A DNA stretch of 64,000 bases from Dysidea avara (lineage: Eukaryota; Porifera; Demospongiae; Dictyoceratida; Dysideidae). The notes below the pieces were generated by a model. That model did not search any database. It was not told where the DNA came from and worked only from the letters and a program-made list of their open reading frames with translations. The position numbers and the translations under genes were made by a program. The stretch lies in NCBI RefSeq assembly GCF_963678975.1, contig NC_089281.1, forward strand, positions 11,309,277 through 11,373,276, given 5' to 3'. Below are positions 37,300 through 47,951 of this stretch, piece by piece. Positions within the stretch are counted from its first letter, which is position 1, and each line of letters starts with the position of its first letter.

Positions 37300-37960
37300 G
37301 GTCCAAGCACTGCAGGTATGCTGTTAATAAGGCCACCAAGTCCTTAAACTGTTTACAATGCTCAATGTTTGGATGCAGCTGTGTAGCCAAGTGTGTGGTG
37401 TACAAAGCTATCCTACACCCAACTCTGCATGGAGTATGTTGCTGTTGTGTGGTCTCCACATACCAAAGGAGATACTAAATTGCTCGAATCTTTGCAAATT
37501 AGGGCAGCATGCTGGATTTGTGGCAGTCACTGGAGTCCACCCACTAATTCAAGGACTATATCTTTAAGTGATTGCTGCTCTCACCTTAATCTTCCTATCC
37601 TTGAATCAAGATGTCAGTCAATACCTTTCTATTTTTCCTTCCACAATGTTTACCACCATCATACATCCATCAAGTTCAATTGTCACTGTAAATTTCATCT
37701 ACCAGAAAACATGATTGTCAATTAGTCCACCACAGTCAACCATCAACTCTATAGATCTCGTCATTATTCGTTTTGTTAACACTGTCTTTCTGTGTAATTC
37801 TGTACCCTCAATAACCCAAACCCAAAATCCTTCCAGCATTCATTATACCATTATACCTGTATTAATTGATATTTTTGTACCACTGTGTAGTTTTGTAACC
37901 TTATTTGTTTGTTGTATTTTTGTAGTTGTAGTGTACTTTTTTTTGTGGTTGTACAGGCTT
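37300..37960 (+). pseudogene. non-LTR retrotransposon (LINE) reverse-transcriptase C-terminus, remnant
   Basis: Plus-strand fragments read AKCVVYKAILHPTL, then in a shifted frame CMEYVAVVWSPHTKGDTKLLES and LQIRAACWICG. This is the post-polymerase segment of CR1/jockey-type elements (family pattern YKTLVRPxLEYASxVWDPHTxxxIxxLExVQRRAARW). The frame is broken at least once, and the 5' part of the element is absent, as expected for a 5'-truncated LINE copy. Confidence 0.75.
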
Positions 37961-38042
37961 TATCATTAATAGTAAGATTTGCTCTCTAGAATTCTGGGAT
38001 GACCGGTGACCTTTCTTTCAATGTTTTCCATTTCCTTTCCAC

Positions 38043-38313
38043 CATGCAGAGATGAGTACAAGCGGTTCATACTATCAAGAAGTTGTATAGCAGAGGTAGC
38101 TATACTATGGTAGTTATTTGTTAGCCAACTTGTGCATATAGAAATTTGTGGTTATTGCTGTAGATAAATCAGGTGTGTTTACCACTATAATAATAGTACT
38201 AGTATAGTGTATGTTGAATGCATTGTGTTTGCTTGTGTAAAAATGACAGCAAAGTGGACAGAGGATGCAGTGGAGTCTATTCCTTGGCCTGGAGTAGTTC
38301 ATGAGTTAGTCAC
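38043..38313 (+). pseudogene. fossil copy of symplekin exons 30-32 with introns
   Basis: On the plus strand, 38060-38090 (GTTCATACTATCAAGAAGTTG) matches exon 30 of the symplekin gene, 38135-38172 matches the two ends of exon 31 (ATATAGAAATTTG and TAGATAAATCAG), 38172-38240 matches intron 31 (GTGTGTTTA...TTGTGTTTGCTTGTGTA), and 38241-38313 matches exon 32 (ATGACAGCAAAGTGGACAGA, TTCCTTGGCCTGG, TTCATGAGTTAGT). It has internal deletions, in-frame stops and a mutated acceptor (AG to AA). Introns are kept, so it arose by DNA duplication, not retroposition. Confidence 0.85.
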
Positions 38314-39130
38314 TCAGACTCTTTTATCAGTAGAATTATGTAAGGAGGAAACATGATTTCATCCATGCAGGTACATGTACTATTACTGAGGGAGTGTTTA
38401 GTCTTCTTGCATTGCAGATCCCTGATAAAATTCACGAAGTACAATAATACAATAATCATACTGTTCAAAAGGTGTTTGTGGATTGGAGTGTGCCTACAGT
38501 GACAGATACATCTATATGATACATGGTCTGGCACATCTCCACAACCATAGAAATGGTATTATGTTACATTTTGTTGGTCCTGGGCTGTATTGATAACTCA
38601 TAGTGGCCAACATTACTAGTGTTTTATCAAAAGATCACTGAATATCAATGACCATAAAAAGATTTCCAACCCCTGTGAATAAGTGTGGTGAATTTGTGCT
38701 ATTCTACTATTCAAGTATTCAGCCAGCTAGCAGTAATAATAGCAACTAGTTTCTTATACACATAGTAATGTATAATGTGCATTGTATGGTGGTTGTAGTT
38801 GTAAAGCAGCAAATACAAAAACTGACTGGTTTTATGTTCAGTGTTCTATGTGACCATTCTATTCGAGTATCTGAATCATATAAATTAACACAAACGGTTG
38901 TAGACTATGTTTTTCAGCCTACTACTGCCTCGTATGCACCCACACTGGCTCCCTTGGCTACATAATGCACCACAAGGTACATACCTTAAACTATAGAATG
39001 AGTTGGCAGTATGGAACTCCACTTGTAAATATTACATGATAGAAACGCGTGTGCAAAATGTAACCCACATATACATGTTTCAGAGTGAAACCAGAGTCCC
39101 ATGTATATTTAATTTATCATCTATTTATAT
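38314..39130. other. no gene seen
   Basis: Unassigned sequence downstream of the symplekin fossil. I looked for copies of symplekin exons 33-35 here and found none that convinced me. Confidence 0.4.
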
Positions 39131-39430
39131 AAAGCTGAAAGGCTGTCTGTCTGTCTGTTTGCAACGCCCGTAACTCAACAACCAAAGCACGTATCGACAC
39201 GGGACTGTAACGAAATTAAGCGCTCATCATCTGGCAACTCCAAGTTTGTTGTTACAAATTGCTAACTGCTTCCGTTCGTTCTCTATAAAGCTTTGAAGGC
39301 GTTGGTGTAGAGGAAACTTGAGCTACATTCCTGTCAAAACCACGAACAAGCAGCCAAAACGTTAGCGCATGGAGCTGTTAACCCAAAGGTCCAAGGTTCG
39401 ATTCCAGCCCATGACAACTTTTTTTCTTCT
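39130..39430 (+). mobile_element. tRNA-derived SINE-like element, copy 1
   Basis: Begins near GGCTGTCTGTCTGTCTGTTT and carries a tRNA-like region at about 39352-39416 with a clear B box (GGTTCGATTCC), followed by AACTTTTTTTC. The leading part (CAACGCCCGTAACTCAACAA) is not tRNA-like. Confidence 0.55.
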
Positions 39431-39533
39431 TCTTAGTGCCACCTTTTTGTGACACACTTTTTCGTATCTTAGCTATTGACGATGATTACTCGGCAATCTG
39501 TGCACGTATCGAGACGATTTTATTTATTACAGC

Positions 39534-39792
39534 ACAGGTGCTGAGGGTCTGTAGGGCACCTGGTCCGGTCCTACAACCTGCTCAAAGACTTTAGCTACTT
39601 AGACTTTAACTACTTAAGGTGTGTTTGAAAGTTGGAGAAAGGAGAAAAAATCCATGACTGGACCTAGGTGGCCTCGAACCTGCAGCCATCCGATTTATGC
39701 TCGAACGCTTACAGGAGTCTACCAGGTGGTGCAGGATGTTTTCTCCTTGCTATTTTCATGTAATTATATCCATAGGAATTCTAGAGAGTAAC
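39534..39792 (-). mobile_element. direct-repeat SINE-like unit, copy 1
   Basis: About 260 bp, repeated almost exactly at 39846-40116 (starting TTACAGCACAGGTGCTGAGG). Read on the minus strand it has a tRNA-like stretch with B box GCAGGTTCGAGGCC (CCTGGTAGACTCCTG upstream as possible A box). Confidence 0.6.
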
Positions 39793-39845
39793 TCATTATC
39801 TCTAAGTACCCCAAGTAGAACCAAATGGACACTAGTTTATTTAGT

Positions 39846-40116
39846 AATGCTTTACAGCACAAGTGCTGAAGGTCTGTAGGACACCTGGTCCGGTCCTACA
39901 GCCTGCTCAAAGACTTTAGCTACTTAGACTTTAACTACTTAAGGTGTGTTTGAAAAGTTGGAGAAAGGAGAAACTCCATGACTGGACCTAGGTGGCCTCG
40001 AACCTGCAGCCATCCGATTTATGCTCGAACGCTTACAGGAGTCTACCAGGTGGTCAGGGTGTTTTCTCCTTGTTAATATTTTCATGTAATTATATCCATA
40101 GGAATTCTAGAAAGAT
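39846..40116 (-). mobile_element. direct-repeat SINE-like unit, copy 2
   Basis: Second copy of 39534-39792, separated by about 55 bp, same orientation, a few base changes. Confidence 0.6.
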
Positions 40117-40129
40117 TCACACGCAAAAT

Positions 40130-40350
40130 GAAACGCTCACCATCTGGCTACGTCGCAAAGTTTATTGGAAGCTTCTACGTATGTTCCTTCCTCCGCTACA
40201 GCACATTAAAGGCCATGATGTAGAGAAAACTTCAGTTGCATTCCATTGCTAACCACACGATAAACAACTCAGCTGATAAAGCACCTCCCTGAAGTATACT
40301 GCTGTGTAGGGTGTGGGTTCGAATCCCGCCAGTGACACAACTTTCTTTTT
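40130..40350 (+). mobile_element. tRNA-derived SINE, copy 2
   Basis: Shares its leading part (GGCCATGATGTAGAGAAAAC, then TTGCATTCCATTGCTAACCAC) with 40920-41115. The tRNA-like part at about 40255-40338 has A box CAGCTGATAAAGCACC and B box GGGTTCGAATCCC, then ACTTTCTTTTTTC. Confidence 0.7.
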
Positions 40351-40919
40351 TCATTTTATATACCTTTTTGATGCATACTTTTTCTAACTCACTTTTTAGT
40401 CTCATATAAGTTCATATCATCCTGGTATTGCTACACTGCATGTGGACTGTTGCAAAAGTATATAGTAGCACATTTGATAGGTAGCTATAGGGCAGGCCGA
40501 TTGAGTGCATGTTCAAGTTCCTTCTCTTTGTAACTCCAATTCTTTGTGATGTGATGAAGTGTGTACCTGTGTATTAAGTTAATTTTACTGCTTGCAGTAT
40601 AGCTACAAGTGCTTTAAATACTGTTGACCACGTTATTACAGTACCTGCATGATAGGATAGCACCACATAATTTGCACATGTCTTAGTAATTATTGGTTTA
40701 GCCTACATGAAATTCTGCTATTTAGTTAACTCCATGTTCACATCACTGTAACTTAATTATTAGACTTGCATGATGGTAGAATAAGGTTCATAACATCACC
40801 ATGCATGGTACTTAAGGACATGATCTTTAATGCTTCATTCATATTGTTTGTTTGTTTGTTTATTGCTGTTGTTTGTTTACTGCTGTTTATAGACCTCAGT
40901 TATTGTATGGTTAATGTGA

Positions 40920-41115
40920 AATGGTCCTACACGTACGGTCGTTCCTTCATCCACTACAGCACAATGAAGGCCATGATGTAGAGAAAACTTCAGCTGCATT
41001 CCATTGCTAACCACAGGACATACAGCTCAGCTGGTATAGCACCTCCCTGAAGTTGATGTGGTTATTGGCAATGTAGGCTGTGTGTTTGAATCCAGCCACA
41101 GGCATAACTTTTTTT
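40920..41115 (+). mobile_element. tRNA-derived SINE, copy 3
   Basis: Same structure as 40130-40350: CAGCTGGTATAGCACC as A box and TGTGTTTGAATCCAGCC as a decayed B box, then AACTTTTTTTTTTC. The two copies also share flanking sequence about GTGATGTGATGAAGTGTGTACC downstream (40545, 41340). Confidence 0.7.
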
Positions 41116-41448
41116 TTTCATATTGTCTACCTTTTTGGTGCATAGTTCTAACTAAACTTTTTACTTATCCTAAGTTCATAGCTTGCTCACAGTATGTAGA
41201 CTGTTGGAAAATGTATACAGTAGCACATTTGATAGATATAGGGCAGACGTGGGCAAGCCAATTGGGTGCCTGTATGCAGTGTGTTTCTCCTGTGTGTTCT
41301 ATTAGACTAAGTGCCTTCTCTTTGTAACTTCGATTCTTTGTGATGTGATGAAGTGTGTACCTGTGTATTAAGTTAATTTTTGCTCAAACCTTTACTTGCA
41401 GTATAATAGCTATAACTGCTGTAAATACTGTTGACCACAATTTTACAG

Positions 41449-41560
41449 TGGTCCTGCACGTAGGGCAGGTACCAATGCTAGTAATGATATAAAGTCACTG
41501 ATTGATACTGTCACAGAAGTACCACTAGTTACATCCTCAAAAGAAAAACAGAGCCTTAAA
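41449..41560 (+). CDS. candidate exon, unknown gene
   Basis: Bounded by TTTTACAG and GTAAGC. Open in one frame, reading PARRAGTNASNDIKSLIDTV and ending SSKEKQSLK. I do not recognise it. It is one of three splice-bounded open stretches on this strand within 2.1 kb (also 42461-42597 and 43464-43560) that could belong to one gene; no joining phase was proved. Confidence 0.3.
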
Positions 41561-42460
41561 GTAAGCATGCAGTACGTACATATATGCAATTTATAACACT
41601 CTAGGTAAAGCAGACATTGACACACAATACACAGAGTGGAAACTGTTGTTATAAAACTATATAACTAATTGTGTATTTAATTGTACACACAGTACATCAT
41701 TTTAGCCTTGAAGTATTGATTAACAATTATCAATCGATTTGGAACAAAATTTATCACTGCAAGTTCACATATTGGACAGTGCACTAGCTGGAAAAGTTTC
41801 AAGGGGAGCAAATTCTTATCAGCATGCAGCTTTACCAGCTCGTGTATTTCTTCAGAAAGGAATATGAGATGACATTAATTGACTAATACTGTTTAACAAT
41901 CACAATCACTATATTAACAATAGTGTTGTGAGTACATTTCCACCCCAAAATATAACAGTTCACGTGAAAGCAACGTTGCAATCAAATTAGGAATGCAAGA
42001 ACAGCAGGTCTTAAGGACTGGCAATTTAATAATTCTGAAGAATGATCACTTTAAAACATCTGAAAATACTGTAAAATCCTTTGAAAATTTTCTGCTACAT
42101 GGTAGCTTGTAAGCCTTACACTTGCATCAAGAGTATATGGGGGAATACCCTCCCCCTTTATATACTTGCACTCACTTGACTCCTTTACTGACTGAAGAGT
42201 GTAAACAGTGCACTCAGTTCACCAGGACACACAATAGCATACTTAGTGGCCAAATATGCAAGTCAACAATTATCAAAAAAATGCTATCAGAAACTGTATA
42301 CAGACAATAATTTAAATGTAGAAGCCGAAGATACAGATAAGATACAGATACATATACAACACTCTATTACACTGGTATGTATACCTTACACTGCAAACTA
42401 TTCATGAACATATTTATGTTCCTACACTGATCTATGTACGTATATTGTTGGCTATTGCAG

Positions 42461-42597
42461 CAACATGGTTACACATGTATACCACATTGGTCCTTGTACA
42501 ATATCCTGAAAGAAGACTGTGTAACAATTTATATGCAAACACATGCAATAAACTTATGTCCCGGACACATTCTACTATGGTTCTTCCATTCTTTAAG
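42461..42597 (+). CDS. candidate exon, unknown gene
   Basis: Bounded by GCTATTGCAG and GTGAGT. Frame reads TWLHMYTTLVLVQYPERRLC and ends STMVLPFFK. Not recognised; may be part of the same unknown gene as 41449-41560. Confidence 0.3.
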
Positions 42598-42944
42598 GTG
42601 AGTTTTGAAGGTTTTTTGAATCTTTGAAAACCCACACCAATGGCTTTAAATAGATTGTACAGGGGTTAGTCTTCTTCATTGTGATGCATTTTGACAATAT
42701 GGTGTCCAAATGTACAGATCTTATAGAGCATCTTAAGTTTGCTGCAAGAAAGTGAAAATAGAAAGTTTAGGTGATGCCAAACTATCGTAAATCAGGAAAA
42801 TTTTGGCATACAAAATTTTTGACTATTAAAATTTCAATGCAACATATTTTTGTCACTGGCATAATTGACGAAAAATTTTGACGGCATAACTAACGTTAAT
42901 ATTTGTATGCACAATTATTCATATAGTTAAAAATAATTCATTGT

Positions 42945-43240
42945 TTATTTCCATTGATACAGCCAGAAACAAAAATTGCAAAATTTTCCTGATTTACAGT
43001 AAATATAGCCACTATAAATTAATCCATGATAACTTACCCTTGGTACTGATGAGTCACTTGGTCTTTTCTGGGCATTGTGGGAAATCCCTGGGGCTTTAGA
43101 TTCAAATGGCTCAACACTGTCATCACACCTTCTGTGCATTCACTGTGATGTGGAGCATGTAACTTTCAGGCAGTTTGTCGGGCTCGGCAGCTTCTACGAA
43201 GGAAGTCAATGCCCCCTTGCAGGTCTCCATTACTTTCAAA
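42945..43240 (-). other. coding-like tracts, minus strand
   Basis: Two open, relatively CpG-rich stretches on the minus strand: METCKGALTSFVEAAEPDKL at about 43230-43130, and SVEPFESKAPGISHNAQKRP at about 43130-43040 followed by GTAAGT. They overlap the candidate plus-strand gene, so at most one strand is right. Not recognised. Confidence 0.2.
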
Positions 43241-43463
43241 GATCACCTATGTATATAAACATTTCACTTTATGAGAAACTCAAAGGGTCATTGTTAATGT
43301 ACTTATTAATCAAGTTTAATGAATTGCACCAATCCCTGTTACTATACCTACACATTATTAATAATAAATTAAAGAAATTGCTACCATCTGCAAAGGTGAC
43401 ATTGCAACTTAGTGATCGTGATAGCTAGCATACACTAATGTACATTGTTATTGAATATTCTAG

Positions 43464-43560
43464 CTGAAATTTGCTGTGATCTGGGGGATCATGTGCTGAT
43501 TGGAAAGTGGTGTTGCATTGATTATGAGATTGATCTCCTTGCCAATGTCACACTGACAAG
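43464..43560 (+). CDS. candidate exon, unknown gene
   Basis: Bounded by TATTCTAG and GTTAAG. Frame reads EICCDLGDHVLIGKWCCIDY and continues EIDLLANVTLTR. The GDHVLIG turn resembles many small beta-barrel domains but nothing specific. Not recognised. Confidence 0.3.
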
Positions 43561-44089
43561 GTTAAGATGTACATGTATATTTTATACACGGTGCATGATT
43601 AGTTCCTTGATACAGTAGATATTCAATCTTACTGCAATCCATCATCAACAGCTTGTAGATTCAGTACCCTCTACATAATGTAATGCTTGAAAGCCACTCA
43701 AAAACGTTAGACTTTAGGGAATTAGCTGGCTATAGCTGCACTTGCATGCATACACGATTGCACAACATTAATTAGCTGTATCAAGTTGTATAATATTATT
43801 ATAGTTAGAAATTATAGCTAGTTTCATGCCTCAGCCAGTGGTGCATGCATACTTACCACATTAAAACAAAGAATGGTGCCAGGAATGCCATAAAGTAATT
43901 TTGTGTCAGAACATGTGCCCCAATAATCAATTACGTAACAGAAAGGTGGCCATTACATTTTCTTTTCAGCTATGCTTTGCCCATTACAGCATTACAAACA
44001 AAGAACAGTACGAGAAACGTCTCTGCAATCAGTCCAGTCGCTTAAGGGAAAATACGGGTGAATGAATTAGTTATGCTTGTTGAGTTATG

Positions 44090-44325
44090 CAGGCCAGGCC
44101 ATTCAAGTTATGCTTGATGAGTTAGTTAGTCAGTCAGTTTAAAATTCTGTTACATAGAAAATTCCAAAGAAATTTTTTGGGGTTGGTCTAAGTCACTTTT
44201 GGTCTTGGCAGTGCCTAACCAATGCTGCTAAGCTGTCATGAAGGGAAATTGAGGCTGGTTTTAAGGTTGGCTGGAAAAGCTCAACACTTCATGATCCCTA
44301 ATATCAAGAGTTCATAATGAACTCT
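44090..44325 (+). mobile_element. decayed end of a foldback element
   Basis: Resembles 60225-60450 (GTCAGTCAGT, AAAATTCTGTTA, CCTAACCAATGCTG, AGGGAAATTGAGGCTGGTTTT), i.e. the tail of the foldback family, at lower similarity. It ends about 50 bp before the symplekin duplicate starts. Confidence 0.55.
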
Positions 44326-44375
44326 TGCTAATATGCAGTACTACCGTAGTATATGATTTTCATAATATTCTACTC

Positions 44376-46243
44376 AGTTGGTGGAATCTGTAGAAATACA
44401 TAATAACAACAGGTACCACTGACGTGTACAGATATATGTACACACTAGACAAACAGACAGACAGACAGAGACAAGTACACTTAGTTACTTACACTGTCCA
44501 AAGATATTTCAATTTCAGGACCCTTATCCAATAGCTGTTCCTTTAGTGTGAACACAAACAACAATAGGTAAAGCCATACCAATTATAAACTAACTGAGTC
44601 CTTCTTTGTCTGCAGTAATATCAACGTCTCCAGAAACTTTATGGCTTGTGTCTTCACACTGTGCAGAACAGATGATATAACATAATCAAAATGAGCCCCA
44701 CCCACCCCACATTATCAGAAGACTCCACCAAGTCCAACACCTGATTCTTGATGTCCTTCATGCTCTGTGTAGAGAATGATATGTCAGGATACTCAATAAT
44801 ATGTGAAGACCATGAAGTGCTATCAAGTAGTGACACTATTTTATATCATAAACTCTTGGTGCTACAAATATTCCACATGAACCATAAAAGAACACTATGG
44901 CTACAACTATTTTCAACATGGAAAACCATTGCACTACTGACTATGGTAATCACTGTGAGCATTCTTTTGCTTGACTTACTTCACCTGTGTCACTCAGATA
45001 TGTGACCGGATTTGCGAAAAGGGGTCTTCCACACACATCCAATATACCAACTTTGACAATTCATTACTTCAGATTTAAAAGGGCTATGGACTTGAAATTT
45101 GGTTTGTAGTGAGCACCAACATGGCTTGGTGGACGGATAAAGTTTCAGGTCAATATGTTTTTTGAGCACTGGGTTATGGTCTTCTGAGTTCATAGAATTG
45201 GATGTGTGTGGAAGACCCCTTTTTGCAAATCCAGTCACATATAAGCTACTATATTGGCAGGAATGACAGCTGTAATTACAAACTACAAGACACTGCACCA
45301 TTAGCATATCTTGTTTCACTAAATTTTATTTGCTGGCTATGGTAAAAATGTACTGTGGCCTTGATGTGGGAACATTACTGCCACTTTCCCTTTAGTTTCA
45401 CATCCTACAGCACTCAAAAGCTATTCGTCACCCTTGCCTTCCTATGAGTTGAGAAACATTGGTTTAAGGATGCGTTACACATATTCACAAACAGTTCGCT
45501 GCATTTTCAAATATGGACCATGCCCACTTTTTGAATGACCACTCTACAGCAAAGTTTACCCCTCTAGATGTTTAGAAAATGTTCTTATCCTGAAATCCCA
45601 CTTCACACTCATACATACAGCAACAGGTATCCAGTGGCTTAACAAATAGAGCATCAACTAGAATGGGAAGGTACAAACACACTGGACTGTACCACTGGAC
45701 TGGTGTTTTCTTTTATTTGCTTTTTTTTACAATTCTTTTTTTCAATACTTTTGTTAGGCACATTGGTTGTTGCACTTTCTTCAACACACTTGTTTTGAGT
45801 GTAACATGTCCCAAGACTATTGTATTAGCTATGGTATTGGTGATATATTAGTTTTCCTATAGAAATTTCAAATTGTTATTTTTCAGAAATGCCTCCTTGG
45901 TGCCTTCTCTACCAAATCATTCTATTTCTCGGATAAGAAACAGCACATGTATAATGATACTAAGTCAATGTGTACATTATCAAGGTAGTGGTACATGTGA
46001 GGAAGAAGACTGGCTGGATAGTAATGATGATTGATTCTCAGTTATTAGACAGAAAGCTGCACCTATCTTCTGCTATTATCACCTCGATTAACACCGCACA
46101 CTAACATTTATACTTCATTAATACACAACCTAAAACTATTACACACACGTCAGACTTCTAAGCATAAACATTACATCAGGTCTAATAACTATTACAAAAC
46201 TATATAAGAGTTTATCAGTCTCCTCGACAGCACAACACACATA
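44376..46243 (-). pseudogene. duplicated symplekin exons 7-10 segment
   Basis: Second copy of 23347-25486, same orientation, about 21 kb away. It contains a 12-bp piece of exon 10, then exons 9 (about 44493-44540), 8 (about 44595-44658) and 7 (44706-44764), and intron 6 sequence. The exon 8 donor has changed from TCG-GTAAGT to TCA-GTTAGT. It lacks the rest of the gene, so it cannot make symplekin. It carries MITE-B where the source has MITE-A. Confidence 0.92.
45001..45240. mobile_element. MITE-B, ~240 bp, TA target
   Basis: Inverted ends TGTGACCGGATTTGCGAAAA and its near-exact inverted copy (TTTTTGCAAATCCAGTCACA), with TA either side. A second copy is at 49581-50345. Arms are about 45 bp and include GGGGTCTTCCACACACATCC. 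Confidence 0.88.
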
Positions 46244-46429
46244 TGAATGAAAATTCTCTGCTGCAAGTAGTATTATCTAGGTACTATTGTGGGAGGAGTT
46301 CTTACCACTATCATAACATCTAACCACCTACCTGGAAGTAGTTGTCTGTTCACCATATTAAGTATTCACCAGTGATATTCCAATAGCTTCACTTGTCTCA
46401 GACTCTGATGTCTGTTATTGTTTATTTTC

Positions 46430-47105
46430 TCCGGCTTGTGTCTCAGATGGTCTGTATCACTCTGTTTTATTCACAGATATCATTGGTAAGTTGGTTGAGT
46501 TTTGGATAACCATTCCTTGCAGCACAATAGTAAGGACTGTATAGTGTTGTAGAACATAATGAATAATGAAATCCTTAGAAGAGAGTTTTCACTTATTCCA
46601 CTGCTCAGCTCAGCAGGCTGAAGGTCCCCTGAAAGCCCTTAGCTAGTGACACTCAATAAATCCAACCTTAGCATGCATAAAAACAAAACAAAAAATGTCA
46701 GTCCAGTCCAGTGATTAGTTACACCCGCTTGCTGTAGGCATTTCAGTAGGCATTTCAGTAGGCACACATTTCAGTTGGGAAGGGACTGGATCACTGGACT
46801 GGACTACTGGAATGTGCTACATAGACGTTGCAATACTAAGATAGTAGTACGTTTGTATGATGCAATTCTAATAAATGTGGTCACATATACTAGTCGCATA
46901 GGCCAGCTTGCACATTCTGGAATGCTATCCCACTAGGGACCTGTGAGGAGACTTAAAGCCTGTGAATACAGGGAGTCAGAAACATGTAGCTGAAACGGGA
47001 AGAATGCACATGTAAGAACTATCATGATGGCAGAAAAAAACCTACAGTTGTGGTGTAATAATTGGAAGGAAATTAGGTGAGATAAATTGTCCTAGGACAC
47101 TATCA
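46430..47105. repeat. inverted and reordered blocks of the symplekin-intron duplication
   Basis: 46440-46490 is the reverse complement of 26357-26389 plus 25840-25852; 46500-46840 of 25487-25830; 46885-47105 of about 26400-26625. The order of blocks differs from a single clean inversion. A GGACTGGACT hairpin module lies at 46692-46812. Confidence 0.8.
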
Positions 47106-47137
47106 GCTAAATATACAGTACATTACCTATGACAAGT

Positions 47138-47277
47138 AGCTGAACGGGATTCATTCAGGTATCAAATATGTACAGTAACTATATAGCTACTAGGAAAATA
47201 GTTCAATAGATTAAAATTTAGTGAGTAATAGTAATATTGCTGTGTTTCTATAAGTTTTGCTTTCTATATTACTACAA
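47138..47277 (+). promoter_or_regulatory. conserved upstream block of the repeat-protein family
   Basis: AGCTGAACGGGATTCATTCA, then GGTATCAAATATGTA and CTAGGAAAATAG recur at 63678-63725 ahead of the copy at 63815, at a similar distance. It may be promoter or simply duplicated flank. Confidence 0.4.
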
Positions 47278-47371
47278 TAGGAGATGGTACAAAAGAGCTT
47301 ATGACTGCTGTACAAAAACAGCAAACAACAGAAAATAAATCAGAGTTGTGTTTCAGCAGAAAAAAATAATA
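47278..47371 (+). pseudogene. repeat-protein family copy A (start lost)
   Basis: Reads GDGTKELMTAVQKQQTTENK then SELCFSRKK and stop; closest to copy C (55344). The ATGGGAGATGG of copy C is ATAGGAGATGG here, so the start codon is gone, and the second half of the gene is missing. Confidence 0.7.
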
Positions 47372-47384
47372 CTAAAATGCCAAA

Positions 47385-47690
47385 TACTTAATCGCTGGTT
47401 TAACTATTGTTATCACATTCCCTGTAGCATAACGGTAAGGAGTATTAAGACTTATAAGTGGAACAGAGCATAATAAATAGTTATGAAATTGATAGAAGTT
47501 AGTTTCTGCTTATTGCATTGCTCTATATTCATCATTTAGTAGTGGGCTGAAGGTCTCCTGAAGGCCCATAGTTAGCAAGGCTCAATAAATCCAATCTTAG
47601 TATGTGTAAAAATTAAAAGTATATCAGTCCAGTAAGTCCAGTCCAGTGATTAGTTACAACCACAGGAAACTGTGGAAGGCACCTTCCATG
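47385..47690. repeat. direct duplicate of 26660-26940
   Basis: AATACTTAATCGCTGGTTTA through CCTGTAGCATAACGGTAAGG to CACCTTCCATG, including a shortened GGACTGGACT module at 47627-47668. Confidence 0.85.
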
Positions 47691-47951
47691 CTTGTAAGCT
47701 ATTTTGAAAGCCAACATAGGCATCTGAAAAATACTTTTAGTAACTACTAATACCTAAATACCTCCTAACTCCAGTGTGTTGTATGTATGGTGGTTGCAGA
47801 GCGGCAAAGAATGTGTGAACTGAATTTACTAAGGTAATAGGCAATCCAACTAGAAAGGTAGATAATGGAAGTAGTACAAGTAGTAGAATTAGATCAAGGA
47901 TTGGTATTGTATATTTGTTACACATATTGCACTACAGTACATTAACACAAA

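Noticed and set aside
37715-37969. 84-codon hydrophobic frame as a membrane protein
   Set aside because: It is the T-rich 3' tail of the LINE remnant.
38870-38965. Possible fossil of symplekin exon 17 (FQPTTASYAPTLAPLAT)
   Set aside because: Only loosely similar at the amino-acid level and not supported by nucleotide match or neighbouring exons.
39352-39416. Functional tRNA gene
   Set aside because: A B box is clear but I could not fold a full cloverleaf with a proper acceptor stem; it fits a SINE better.
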